Positions 1 to 13,010 of a DNA stretch of 64,000 bases are shown here, one piece after another. The stretch covers positions 12,589,501 to 12,653,500 of the forward strand of contig CM065184.1 of the NCBI GenBank assembly GCA_033026295.1, written 5' to 3'. Position 1 is the first letter of the stretch; every line of letters begins with the position of its first letter. This DNA comes from Channa striata (lineage: Eukaryota > Chordata > Actinopteri > Anabantiformes > Channidae). Made by a program: the position numbers and the translations under genes. The notes beneath the pieces were generated by a model. It had not been told where the DNA came from and made no database searches. It was given only the letters and a program-made list of their open reading frames with translations.

Positions 1-173
1 GTGCGATGTTGCGCCACCTGTTTTCAAGGCGCAGTCGTTCCCCGGGGCCCCTCAACAAATCATCTTCCTTGTTTCTCCTTCGGGGAAAGAGACACTGTCA
101 CTCCTGGGTTTTGGGTGTCATATCATTCTGAAAGATGCTAGAGCAAATTCGACATTTCCGTCTGTCCCAACAG
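1..173 (+). CDS. Possible partial exon at the left edge (weak)
   Basis: From position 2 one frame stays open for 57 codons, running from CDVAPPVFKAQ to STFPSVPT, and reaches a strong donor, CAACAG|GTAAGG. I do not recognise the peptide. An open stretch of this length can occur by chance in GC-rich sequence and no acceptor is visible because the window starts here. Confidence 0.15.
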
Positions 174-1809
174 GTAAGGTGAGAATCAAAAAAGCAAGTG
201 ATTGTGAAATTACACAGGAGTTTGGCTTTTAGAAATTCATCAGGCTCAAAAGGAGGTGACTCTGTTTCATTGAAAATTTTTAGATGACTTATTTTTGGTT
301 CAGTTTTTACACACTTTTAGGTCTTTTACAAAGTGGGGTACGTTCTTCACGGCGCCTCCTTTTTTTTTAGTACTTTTTTGCGTGGAACGCCATCGCCACA
401 CCCTCAGCTTAGCCGTGTATCTGTGCCTCAGCAGTGTAGACATAATGACTGACCTGGATTCATACGACTGTTTTCAATCACCATCTCCCTCCAAGGTTAT
501 TGGCCAAAATCCAAAGGTTGTTCTGGGATTCCACTTTATCAGAGGCAGAGGCAGAGCAGCATGCGGAGTTAATAATAATTTGGTCTGTGTTTTACAGCTG
601 TTACACAATGGACACTATGTAAACCTCTTATGACACTGCTTTACATAGCTGTCTACTACTACCACCGCTTCTACCCATTTTAGAAAGTACATCTGTCTCT
701 GTGAGACACTCAATGACAGACTAATAAGAGAAATATTAGAGCAAGGAAACAAACAAGACATTGTAATCGGTGGAAATCTATAATGCAAACGCTGCGTTGC
801 ATTATGTTCTTTTGATCCGGTGTTCAGCAGGCAGCTGCTGTGAAGAAAATGTTCCCTTAACAGCACCGGTGTGAAATTTTCTATAGATTTTCATTACAGG
901 CTCCTAATGCAGTGTGAGAAAGCAGAGTTAGGACGACAGCGAGTAAGTGCTGCCACGCTGCACATCTGCTTTCTCCATTACGAGCCGAGCAAGAGAGCAC
1001 ATTAAAAGCTACAGGTAAGCGGTAATGCAGTGCTCCTCGGCAAAGCCACTATTGTTGTGAGCTTGCACATTCTACGTAGCGTAGATTAAACCAACATTAT
1101 CGCAACTAGGTTCATCCAGGCAGCAAACATGGTTAAAAATTGACATGCCCAAGTTTCATGCATTTTCCTGCAGAAAATAAAAAGGAGTTTACTTATTTAC
1201 TGCCTGACTCCGAACGCGTCTAATGATGAAACTTGACGTCTGTCAACAACGCCTTTTTTGAGGAATAATGAATATATTTACAATGTAATTCAGAACTCCA
1301 GTTGCCTCTAGATAGTTGAGCTTCCCCTTCATGCACCTCTGTATTTTATTCAAAGAAGAACCTCACCAAAGGAAAATCTTCTATTATCCAGCCTAACACT
1401 GCAGCCTGAGGAGAAACACTGGGTAAAACACTGACTTAATATTTTATATTGGTTAGATTATTCATCCACACAAAGACATTTCCCTTTTTTTTCCCTCCTT
1501 CACATTGCAACGCCCTCATTAAAAATGGGACACTGCACATTGAAACTTTTTAAAAATTCAAATATTTTCTTTCAATCTTTAAAGAGCTTATATCTAATGA
1601 ACTAAGATTTAATTTGGCATGGCTTAACATCCATTTGCACTGTTCATAATTAGGAATGCAGACCTCGGTATTAAAATGAAGGGGCAAAGCCCTCAGTAAG
1701 TTCCCAAGTGAAAAAAGAATTGGTTCCACTTTAAGTATTAATTGATTGGCTTTGCAGTATCCCTTACAGGAGAAGTGTACACACACACACATCCATGACA
1801 CCCACCCAG

Positions 1810-1810
<1 letters not shown>

Positions 1811-1840
<30 letters not shown>
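1811..1840. repeat. (CA)15 microsatellite
   Basis: Pure CA dinucleotide run, preceded by a short imperfect CA block from 1780. Confidence 0.95.
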
Positions 1841-1844
<4 letters not shown>

Positions 1845-4800
1845 ACAGAGCACTCATTTCTCATCAATCTGGTGCTGCTTCATTTGCCTGTCTCTCAGTC
1901 CCCCAGAGAGGGACAACCTATCTGCTAGCAGAGCTTAGCATTTGATCATGAGTGTCAATATCAAACTGCAAAGCAGGATTACAGACTGCTGTCGTCAATA
2001 GGCGTAATGGTTTTACATGTGTTAAGGTTAACTCAGCCATTTAATGTGCATGGTACCTTGGAGATAATCATTCAAAAAAGGACTTAAAAATGTCACACAA
2101 ACCTCAACAGACCTGGGCTTCTGCGATGATCACACACTATACTCTTGTTGGTCTTGTTGCATTTTTCTCTTTTCTAAGATTTGACAGCTTATGACTATGG
2201 AGTAGACAATTTCCACTGTATGAAACTAGTCTTCAAGGTATTTCATTCAAATTTCTTACATGGAATGTCTTGTGTGATGTATGATCAGACTGTCTGCAGA
2301 GTCACCAGAGATGCTATTATTGATCATAGGCTGACCTAATATAAATTCTGTTAAGTGTTTATTAAGGAAGAGCTTTAGTCCTGCACAAAGACTATTCATT
2401 GTTGATCATCTTATTTCACTGTGGACTACACTTCTGATGACTTCAGAAACATTCAATAATTTCTGCTCTTACTGTTGCTCTTTACTGTTCAAAATTTCAG
2501 TATCCGCCTTCACTTTTTTTGTATCTGGGTCTGTGTGTGGCTGTTCACACATATGCGTGTCCATGTGTAGCCGTGCGCAGGAGTCTCTTATATTTATTTT
2601 CAACACATAACACTCTCCCACTGTAAACCTCTGCCGGTGCAAGTGACAGCTAAAAATCCCCCACAATGCTGTGAATTAGGAACCGGTCTATTAGACACAT
2701 GATCACATGATGTGGGATTAGTGGACTGGAGTCTTCAAAGCTGCTATTACAACTCCTGAGATGTGATACAGGCTCCCCCACTGCTCTCTGCAGGGGCGTG
2801 TGGCTCTTCCTCAGAGAATTACCTGACACTGTCGTGTCTGCGCTCTGGGAGACAAGTGCTGTGGCTCGGAGTGGAACAGCCAACATCAGTCGGAAATGCT
2901 CCCTCCATGCTGCGCTGAGCCAACAAACCCTGCATTTAATCCCATGTGTGAGCTGCCATGATGGCTACATGAGTTGACATTAGAGAAAAGGAGTTAGGGT
3001 GCTAAGGCTGAAATGATGGGTGATAAAGTGGATTACAGATGGGGAAATGCCATCATGCTTGAATTGTAAGTCAGACTCCGAATGTTAATAATGGTGATTC
3101 ACTTTTTTTTGGTGCTCGGTCCTGTGTAATCTGCAGATAGTGTCATGTTGTTTGAATTAAGGGTGGGGACATTACACTTTTTGTGAAATAATAAATGTGA
3201 AATAATGAATGTATGAGTAGGTAAACATTTTTGGAAGCTGCATTTTAAAAACAGAAAGAAATTGTAAATTAAAGTAATAATGAAATAAAAACCATTTGCA
3301 GAAGATGGAATTTACGGTCGCTCTGCATGCAACACTGTTGTCTTGAACAAACTTTAGTCTTGTTGTTACTGTGTACACTATATCCCAACAAAGAACAAAA
3401 ATGGCAGAAATAAAAGTAAAAAAAAAAAAAACAACATAATTTGCTGAAGAAAAAAAGTGGTTGCATTCTGAACTTCAAGTTACCTTTTCTAAAGCTGAAC
3501 ACTGGGAATTTGGACCTCCCAGCGCAAACATTAACGGGCTGAAATGCAGCTCTGGATGTAACAAAGGAAACAATACCAGGGAAGACAGCCAAGAAGGCAG
3601 AGCTGGCACGCCTGTTCCTGGGACCATGGGAATTTGGCTCCCAGAAATAATGGGGTTGAACAGGGCCCAGCACCACTGCTACTGTAGCTGGGAAAATGGT
3701 GCACCGCAAGCCAGGCTCCATCCAGGGAGACTTAAAACAGGGAAGGGAGTGGAAAAAAAAAAAAAGAAATGAAATATACAGTATGGGTTGCACCTCACAG
3801 TGTGAAGTGAGATGAGTAAAATAATGGAGGAAGGGGAAGCCTGTCTTATGTTTGTCCCGAGCAAGAGATTGTAAATCAAAAACACTGCCCAGCTTAGTGG
3901 CTGGATGTGAGCTAACATAATGCACTGCATGGACAAACTGCTACCTGGGCAGAAAAAGGAAAGAAAATAAAATATTATTAACGGACCTACTGTAAAGCGG
4001 AGGACATAAAGGGTCTTTCATGTGAGCGTTGCAGTCTATGGCCAAAAGTTGAGGTAAACTATTTTACAGTATGCATCGTACATATGCGCAGTATCGGTAG
4101 TGTTAATGCTTGCAGCCCTTCTCCAGCCTAATTAGGACAATAAAGGGTTATGGGCTAATGTATGACTGCCATGCCAAAGCTAATGAATGCCTGGTATACC
4201 TTGTTTCCTCCCAAGCGTCCTTGGACTGTCATCTCCAACCTTTTGATGTTGTATCTGATTATCCAGGCAGCGATTAATCATGATTAAGTAAGCACCAAGT
4301 CTCTGAGAGAGAAAGCAAAAAGCAGAGAGAGGGTGGGTGGACAGCAGGAAAGTTGCCCAGGTTCAGGCCTTAATTCTGGGCAGCACAGTCTCCCGCTTCT
4401 GCCAAGTGGACACTGGTAATGAGACAGCAAAGTAAAAATCACGGTGCTTTTTTTAAGTGTTGTTAAAGGAAAGATTCGTTATTTAAGCCAGACGTTATCC
4501 AAAGCCGTAGCTGAGGCTTCCAAAGAAACGCCTCTTGCCTTCTGTGGTAACATCAACTTGGACACCAGTGCACGTTTTCACATGCCCAGTGCTATTTGAC
4601 AGCCATTTTTGCATGTTTTGTTGATACACAGACATTTCAATATACCTCTCTGCTCGCCACTTTTCCTCGTCTCCAAAAACATTTTTCCCGCTTTGATATC
4701 AGTTGATGGAATATAAATGGGTTGGAGCGGACCTATGGTAACCACCTATTGGCCTTCATGCATTTCTAATGTAACCTGCTCTGCCCATGCTCACAGAGTA

Positions 4801-7288
4801 GGGCTGGCTTCATTACTCTAAGGTGCTGAGTCTTTTGCCAGAACCCTGCCTTTTCAGCGAATAGATCACCCTTGTGACCAGGGTCTCTGATACTGTATGC
4901 ACCGCCTGAACGCTGGAGCTGTTTGCCCAGGTGCCAAAATAATCAAGTTCAGCCCGCATGGCAGGTTATGAAAGAATATTAACTGTGGGAATAACCCGGC
5001 TTGACATGCGTCGCCCGCATGCATGATCAAACGAGAGCCCTCTCAGAAAAGGAGTTTTCCAGGTAGGCCTACTGGCGGGGAAGTCTGGGTCCGTGATGAC
5101 ACCAACTCAATCACTGTTACTTTGAAGTCACTGAGGGTCAGTGTTGTTATGGGTTTGGACAAAGGTACAGCGATTCTCTCCTTTTTGCTTCCCGACCTTT
5201 TCCTGTTAATGCGTTTAGCATTCTGGGCCTGTAATGAATTTCCCAGAGAAGTGGGAGAGTGGAAGCCGTTGTTGAAACACATTTAATGACGTACCAAAGG
5301 ACGTCGAGCAGGGTTCCACATTATTGCCACTATCAATAATACAACTGTTTAAGTGGTCCACTCGGAGTATAAGCAAATAATACTTCCCTTCTACCACCCG
5401 GCTGCCTCTCACTTTGAAAAGAATTTTCTCCAATGAGGGCCGATGTGGAGGAATTTGTTTTGAGCGCTCGTTCCAAGAAACGCACAACTGTGTCACGGTT
5501 TTCCTGTCCGAGTTTTCTTTCTGTTAAATAGACCTAAAATTTGATTACACTTGGAGGATTTAAGGTTTCCACCTTGGTGTTTTTTTTCCTTCACTACTTT
5601 CCATCAATCTTTCTGTTTTCCTCCTTAAAACCAGTATTTCAAGCTTAAATTATGGCAAATGATGTGTGCTTGAGGTTTTGTGAAGGGAAACAAAATAACC
5701 TCTGGTGACTACGCTGTAACTTGGGCTGTGCCCTCACCGCTTAATGTTTAAGTGGAAAACTTCCCGACCGCGAAGGCATAAATCAGCCACGTTCTCCCAT
5801 AAGTTTCATTAAAGAAACGCTGAAGCATATTTCAGCGTCTATACGGCAACCCAGACAAATAAGGAAGCTTGAAGTTATGTATCTTGTGCCCATCAAACAC
5901 GGAGAGGAATCGAGGAGATCACCATATAATTGGTTAGAGTGTGTGTACACATGTCTCCCTCCAGTTCCAGCACAGTCCTCCAGTTCAACGCTGGCTTTGA
6001 AATGTGGATTCAAAGCTAGTGGACTTCCCTGAATCACTGAAAACCCTCAGGACATGGTTTGGCCTTTGCGGAGGTGGAAGCCAAATATGAGTCTGAGAAG
6101 ATGAAGCACCCTGGCCTATCGTCTGTTCCTGGTAGGTGTTCACTCCCGATAAATATTTCATTTTGGTACAAAACAAATAACTTGACATAATTCCTCCCCC
6201 TCTCTTTCGAGTAGAATGACAGAGTGGCTGATTTACGCATGGCGAGAGGTGTAAAAAGCATAGAGGCATGCTGCTTTCCTCCATCCACCGTCTAATAGAT
6301 GCAACCCGACGGGCTAACAACTGTTTGCCTTTTTTTTCAGAGAACTGTGAAGTGAGGACACACTTGGATTCATCCGAGTTGCTGACTGTGATTTGTGCAA
6401 AGCTCTCTGACACCTTAACAGTTGGCTAATGTTGCGCTGAATATATCCGAGCATAAGGCTACCGTTTAAAAAAAAAAAAAAAAGATGTAATAGAAGCATT
6501 TACATTTGAACTCGACTTGGAAAAAGAAATGATAAAAGTGGTAATTACTCCTGCAATGGCCTTTTAGTGTGTTCCTTCAAGAGGATACAGGGGCTAAATA
6601 GTTTGACCCCAGCCAAAGTTCCATTTGAGACATGAAAGGACAAGCGATTTAAACTTTAAATCCAGCGTGAAAGTGCATTAAGCATTTAACTATTTTCTCA
6701 TTTCTTTCTTCATGACTGCTTGAGGCTGTCTCTGCTTTGTTGCATTTGTCAATCACTGTAATTTGGGCTCCATTTCCAAAAATAATTATCAGGTGAGTGG
6801 CAGCCCTTTGCCTGGAGTGCCAACTTGGAAGCGACGTGCCCAAGAGTATTAATTATGCCGCTCAAAATATGAAGTCTTTTAATAGAGAGGCTGACGTGAC
6901 ATCATTGTTTAGAGTCTTTCTTCCCCTACAAACATGACAATCACGGCTGTCCCTCTGGTCATCAGCAAAGATGAGGAGGAATTGTCAGAGGAAGTTATTA
7001 ACAAGCTGTGTACCATGTGATAAAGTCAGTCAGACTCTCACTGGTACCATGTCTGTTGATTCGCATAGAGGAGAAGCAGAGAGCGCATGAGGAGTAAGTC
7101 AACAACTTCAGTGCAGCCATGAGAGATGCAGAGCGAGGTAGAAATATGCAGAGCAACGACTGAGGGGGAGGCATTATGTGCAAAAAGCCTCAAATCTTTC
7201 AAATCCATGTACTAAAATTACTGCTGAATGTAACTGTTGATGCCGTACTCGGAGGACCAGCCAGTTTCATACAGTCGCCAGCTTAAAT

Positions 7289-7363
7289 CTCTCTCTCTCC
7301 CCCTCTCTCTCTCTCCCCCCCTCTCTCTCCCTCTCCCTCTCGTTCTCTCTCTCTCACTCGCTC
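7289..7363. repeat. CT-rich microsatellite
   Basis: About 75 bases of CT dinucleotides interrupted by C runs; all-pyrimidine on the plus strand except for two G and two A. Confidence 0.92.
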
Positions 7364-7567
7364 ATTCTGCCAATCAAGTGCTCACAAACAGTGCTGCACT
7401 GTAGTTGTGGTTCACATTCAGCACTTGCTTCTGTGAAACCCTAAGAGGGAGAGACAGCTTCCAGGTCTCATTAGCATCCAGTAGCAGCTAATGCTGCCTT
7501 CCTATTACTGTCTGAGGAGCTGAAATTCAGTTGGAGATGAGCACAGCCCAGGGGGCTTAGGGTTGCC

Positions 7568-7628
7568 AGTTTAATTAGTGCCTGATAATTTCAATAATGA
7601 GTGACAATTCATTGGGGCTTTTTAGGTT
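7568..7628. promoter_or_regulatory. Enhancer-like AT-rich island
   Basis: Contains TTTAATTAG, CCTGATAATTTC, ATAATGAGTGACA and CAATTCATT within about 60 bases. This is a dense homeodomain-type motif cluster of the kind seen in conserved non-coding elements. Conservation was not tested. Confidence 0.25.
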
Positions 7629-7703
7629 GGCCCACTGTTTGAGTGCAAATCGATAATCCTCTGTTTCTTCCCCCTCTCTCACGAGCAGATAAAGGGCGAG
7701 CGT

Positions 7704-7725
7704 GGGGGGTGGGGGGTGGGGGGGG
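7704..7725 (+). repeat. G-run cluster, possible G-quadruplex
   Basis: Three runs of 6, 6 and 8 guanines separated by single T residues. The last run can supply two G3 tracts, meeting a simple quadruplex rule. Confidence 0.6.
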
Positions 7726-8545
7726 CTGCTCTATCCCTTTGCAGGAATTAAATGAAAAGAATCAACTTAGAGAATGTCCCTTTGAAACCAAGAAAGGGAA
7801 GCCTATGTGATTTGATTTGCTGTTATTGGATGAGCAGGTGGGTCTTTAGTTGCTGTCGTGGGGTCCAGAGTAAAAACAATTTGCCTGGAGTGATATGGGG
7901 TAAGTGAGTGGAGGGTGAGAGGTTTACACTTGTTGTTTTCTACTCATCCAAATGCTCTCGTGTTGAAATCAAAGCTGAAAAAAAAAAAACTCTCGTCTGT
8001 GGTCAGGTGCACAGGGCGAATTTATTGGAGCAATCTGGAAATATCATCCTCTAGAGCGAAATCTCGGCGAGAGAAAGAAGCCCGAATTGTACATATTTTT
8101 ACAATACGCACATCTGTTTAACATACAGTATAGCACTATAATGAATTGATGAGGAATGGTAATTCATTCAATTGCCCTAGGCTCAAAAAACATGTTTACC
8201 TTGGTTACTTGAGAAAGGTGTTTGAACCCTCTGTAATTCAATGACAAGCAACACAGTCTTGTTGATGCATTGCCAGAATTTCTCTGTTTTGTTCTGGAAG
8301 CTATTTCACAGCTCTGCATGCAGAAGAATAGGTGAGGGTGAGTAAAGTTTAAACAGACACTTTTCATAGTCGCGGAAATAATTATGCGGGGTAGCGTGCT
8401 GTTTTACAGTGTTATTGAAAACGAAGAATCAATTTCAGGTGTCGCAGATAGTGCATTAAAATACCAATTAACCACATAACACCCAACCTCTACCTGACAC
8501 TTGCATCACAATGACTGTGGAAACAGGAAGTAGGAGCCCATTATT

Positions 8546-8570
8546 CCCTAATACGCTTCTTGTATTAGGG
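8546..8570. repeat. Inverted repeat (9-bp perfect arms, 7-nt loop)
   Basis: CCCTAATAC is followed after GCTTCTT by GTATTAGGG, its exact reverse complement. Confidence 0.8.
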
Positions 8571-9390
8571 GTAAAAAAAAAATGTCTGATGCATGCAAAA
8601 ACAAATTATCACTTATCGTTCAGCGAAGAAAATGGATTATGACAAAACACACCAAAAGTGCAGATTGGCATCGCATGTGTCGGTGCCGAGTACAAAACTC
8701 TCAACCTGCGCCGCAGTGATAACAGCGTGGCTTTATTGCCCTTTGCGGATTGTCTGCGTTTGACACGGTATATGTTCCACAATGTCCTGATACACCACTG
8801 AGTCAGCACAGGAGCTGCCTCTATATTCAGACCTCGCCATACAGCGACGGAGTGAAAGTGCAGTGAGAGCATACAGCATTTCCTCAGTCAGTTAGCCTGA
8901 CATATTGTGAAGGACAGTAGCCTAATTATTCCCTGGCAGTGGCACAGACCTGCCAGTCCCTTCAGATTGAGTTGAACCACGGAGGATGGAGTTTGATTTC
9001 TGAGTGCCTTCTATGTTTTGAGTCAGATAGGATCATGTCCACTGGAGATTTAATTTGGACATTCAGAAGTCTGAATCTCACCCTTATTACTTTAGCCCCT
9101 TCATCACCCTGACCTGTAGTCTTACTCTATTACAGGCCCAAGAAAAACAGCAATCACCACGTTAATACCGAGAACATCAAGAGACTATTGATTGTGGTTA
9201 CTTGCCAAATATTCCCACTATGACATGTGGTTCAGTGCCCCCTTCGCGCTTGTCTGTGGCAGTCTTTTTAAATATTCATGACGAGGTTGCCTTATGGTTC
9301 TGCAGCTGAATTTCTAATTGGGCCGTCAAAAGAGATACAACATGCCCTTAAGCAGGACCGTAACAGCGGTCAGCTCAAACAGAAATTGTG

Positions 9391-9436
9391 TGATTCAGCC
9401 ACAGGGCTAATTAGAGATTAGCATTCACTGTTTACA

Positions 9437-9440
<4 letters not shown>
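9391..9440. promoter_or_regulatory. Enhancer-like AT-rich island
   Basis: GGGCTAATTAGAGATTAGCA contains a perfect CTAATTAG homeodomain palindrome and a second TTAG core, followed by TGTTTAC, a forkhead-type core. Function is inferred. Confidence 0.25.

Positions 9441-9441
<1 letters not shown>

Positions 9442-9468
<27 letters not shown>
9442..9468. repeat. T27 homopolymer
   Basis: An uninterrupted run of 27 T. I see no retroposon body or target-site duplication attached to it. Confidence 0.9.
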
Positions 9469-9469
<1 letters not shown>

Positions 9470-10900
9470 CCTGTGGGCCAGGGAATGGCTGAATTGAGCT
9501 TAAATCACTCCAACCCGCCTTTGAAGCTTCAAGAGCTGCCTGTCCATATCATAATGACTGGGAGGAGAGAGCGAAGCACTTCTACTGTGTAACAACATAA
9601 TCATCAATTAAGGCAGGGAAATGGCAAGAAGCGGGGATTTTACCTCATTATAAAAAAAGCCCAGATAAAAAAAACTATCTCTGGAATTATATATATTTTC
9701 ATTCTGTCTCTCCTCTGTCAATCTCTGCCATCTTTCGAATTCAAATGATTTTGTCTTTTAAGATGAGTGGAAGTCCTGAAAATGTAATTCAGAGGCTCGG
9801 AAGCAGACATTCCTAATAAGGGTTAAAATATGAATGACATTTGCTCCAAGAAGAGGCTGAATGGAAATGGGATTGCCACTGACTTGGTCCTCCTTATTAG
9901 TTACGTCTATAAATTATGGTTAATTCATTTTTTATAGCCATTATAACAAAAACGAATGCGCCTGAATAGCAACCGGATTCTTAAGAATACTGTGGTTATT
10001 GCCAACTTATAACTAAAGTGTCACCATTACAACAGCTCATACATACTGCATAGCCCTGAAGTCATAGTTACTGCGGTATAAATATGGCGTTCATATAGTA
10101 TATATACAATATGGCCCGCACATTACAGGTGTAGCCACTTTATATTACCTCCATGCACAGTGCAGTAGAAATCAAAACCAGCTTTTGTTTTTAAATGAAA
10201 ATATAAAATATACCACATGTGACAAATCTCACCGAATGATGCCACAGGTCAGTGGCTACCGAGCTCTCCATCCCATTCTCCTGCAATTGCCTCTTAAACA
10301 ATGACAATGAGCATTTATTTAGTGGCGCGTGTCAGTTTTATTTGATATTTGGGGATACCTGGTGACTAACCTGGACCCGTGTAATGTATCATCACGGTGG
10401 AACCACTACAAGGACATACAGTAGCTCATGTCTTCAACAGCTTTCCAGACATTAAAAAGAATACCAGATTCCCCCAACTTCTTTGAGGATGTGCTGCCTT
10501 TGAGAGAGGACTTCTTTTGAGCATATCCAAACGTTTTCATCTCTCTCATTTTTTTAAATCTATTTTTGCCATGAAGCAGGGACTCAACACAAACTAATTC
10601 AGGGTGATAAAACTGCTAGAGTGAATTTCCTGCCTAACAGAGTACAAAGATGGCTGATAAAGGGCTTATTAGAGAACCATCATTACTCTCACTTTGGGTT
10701 GAAAACGTTGACTGAGAAGCACCATTATGTCCTGGATTTTTCGCTGATGTGGCTACAAGCTGAGGTGATGCTAAGGTTTTTCCCCCTGCAGTCTGCAGGT
10801 TAGTTGAGCGGACCTGTCAATGATGATATTCAGACAGCAGGAACAGTGCAAACTCAGGGATAAGAGTCAACAGTAATTAGTATCTATCTGGGGAGGTGGG

Positions 10901-10901
<1 letters not shown>

Positions 10902-10935
<34 letters not shown>
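10902..10935. repeat. (AC)17 microsatellite
   Basis: Pure AC dinucleotide run; a looser CA-rich zone continues near 11070-11110. Confidence 0.95.
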
Positions 10936-10939
<4 letters not shown>

Positions 10940-12249
10940 CACGTCACATCTACATGGGCTCATGGGCTCAAACATTGCTCATATGTGCAGCTTTCTCCAG
11001 AAGCACAGTGTGTGTTTACATTAAAGTAAACCTGCAAATAGTTCACATATGCATGAAAACGAGTGAATACATGCACACGCACGCTGCCCGTGCATGTGCA
11101 CACACAAGTGTGAAGATTCATCAAAGTCATGTCCTTTAGTATGGAGATTCTGGCTTTACACTCCCCTTTCCCTTAATTGCTCATTAATGAGATGGAAATA
11201 TATTTCTGCCACAAAGTTAGAAAATGATGCACTCACTGAGAAAAGCCATAAATCTAAACATTTGAAAAGGAATTAGTAACGGGAGCCTCCCATTCTTGTT
11301 CTCTGAAAAATTAATGCAGCACATGTTATATTTATTACAAGGCCGACTGTCATTCATTTTACCCGAACTAACAGAAATTAAAAGTGACAGCAACCTCATC
11401 AAGAATGAATGCCATTGTATTCTACATGGAGCAGAAAAAGACAGGAATAAACCTGATAATAAAACATTGGCTTCCAGTCTGCATCTGCAAAAAGCAAAAG
11501 CAGAGCTCATATAAACGCTGTGAATGAAGGAATGAGGGCAAAGACACTATTAAGAACACAAGCACAGAATACAACATTTCAACATTTATTTCACTTTTTA
11601 TTTTTACCGCATTTTTGAAGTTAGACCACGATTACAAATCGTATGAAAAAGCCATTAGAATACAAACAATTGACATGCAATAATTATAATAATAATAAGA
11701 AAAAACAGAATACTAACAATGAGTTGCATTCTGAAATACACTGTGTGGCTGCTTCAGATATATTTTCAAATATTTTCCAAGATGTGTATAATTGCTGGCT
11801 TCATTCATTAAAGGAGAAGGGTTCTGATCTGAGTATGCTGCAGCTAAATGGTCAGGTTCCCATGTGAGGGAAATAAATGAAATATTAGTTTATTACATAT
11901 TTAAATCTCTCTCCCCAGGCTGTCTTCCACTCTTTTTTTTTTTTCCTGGCTTGGTTTGCATTACAATGTTCACCAAACAGTTTTCCCAACTAATGGCTTG
12001 CAACAACGTGGTCCTGCTTTTCCCCTCTGCTTTTGGTCTAGATTTTCATAACAAATTACTGTGGTTCGCTGAGGGAAGGCAGCAAGCTGCAACTTCCTGA
12101 AGAGGCAAAAGGGGAAAATTCATCTTTAAGCGGTACAAAGTTGAGCACTGCCTGTGGAACGCTTTCACAGTGTGTGTCCGTTAAACATTGAGTAGGCCGT
12201 CAACGTTGTCAGGAAGCTGACAGTAACATTTGGAAATAGAAAATCCACA

Positions 12250-12280
12250 CTGCGCGCTGCTTTCTGCGAAGAGCGCGCAG
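12250..12280. repeat. GC-rich inverted repeat (9-bp arms, 13-nt loop)
   Basis: CTGCGCGCT and AGCGCGCAG are exact reverse complements, separated by 13 bases. The arms contain GCGCGC in otherwise AT-rich surroundings. Confidence 0.8.
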
Positions 12281-12479
12281 GATTCCGAAGCCCTCCTCCC
12301 CGACAAACAATAGTTTTATTATTCTTATTGGCGTATTAAGTACAAGGTCACGTTTAAAATTCCAGACTGCTTTGTAAGTTCATAATCCAAGTCGCATTCA
12401 TCAAAATGCTGATGTATCAAAACAAACAGAGGGCTGAGAGCAGAGATACAACATGGGATGGGCCCTCTGAATAATCGTT

Positions 12480-12680
12480 AAGGGCAGCCCCCTCGCTCTC
12501 CCTATCTCAGGTGTGTGATTAAAATCAATTAAATCACTCCTCTAGTGTCAACCGCCCCAAATCTCCTGACAAATGAAATGGTGCTTTAGGAAGACGAGGA
12601 TGTTCCTGGTCCTGTCGTGGCTCGGCTCATATTCACAAATGAGATTAAGATTGGGCTGCTGAGGGATTTCAAAGGCCTGT
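12480..12680. promoter_or_regulatory. Enhancer-like island
   Basis: Unique, non-repetitive sequence with CAGGTGTG (E-box), repeated TCAATTAAATCAC-like TAAT cores and TGACAAATG. Its composition differs from the repeat-rich surroundings. Regulatory role is inferred only. Confidence 0.22.
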
Positions 12681-12889
12681 TTTCCATAAGAGCATGAAAC
12701 AGCCTGTGAAGCCCGTGTAGGCTACATTAAGTAGACTTGAAAGTGTCTGGAGCAGAGATCAGCTCCCAGCCCACAGTGAGAGTAACTAGCTGGAAAAAAA
12801 GGAGAGATTATTTACCTGCATCTAACTGGAAGTTGGATCTGTACGGCAGCAGTGCCTTCACAAAAATAATCCCGCATTCCATAAATTCT

Positions 12890-13010
12890 TAAAAGCCCTC
12901 AATCTATTTCTGACACAGTATTATGATTTTGTCTGATGCATCCATTAATGAGTTATTCATCCAATATTAATATGTATTACTGCATGCGTTTTGAGTCAAT
13001 ACAGTTTAAC
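12890..13010. promoter_or_regulatory. Enhancer-like island
   Basis: Contains CCATTAATGAG, CCAATATTAATATG and TGCATGCG in a stretch free of simple repeats. The clustered TAAT and TGCAT cores suggest homeodomain/POU binding; untested. Confidence 0.22.

Larger units (their letters stand above)
174..10860. other. Gene desert, part 1
   Basis: No supported exon. Contents: a (CA)n repeat near 1811-1840, A tracts near 3419-3431 and 6468-6483, a CT tract at 7289-7363, a G-run cluster at 7704-7725, a T tract at 9442-9468, an inverted repeat at 8546-8570 and enhancer-like AT-rich islands at 7568-7628 and 9391-9440. Short open frames in this interval have no family resemblance. Confidence 0.6.

Noticed and set aside
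3269..3925. 218-codon minus-strand frame
   Set aside because: Low-complexity phenylalanine runs from A/T tracts and no family resemblance; overlapping frames on both strands.
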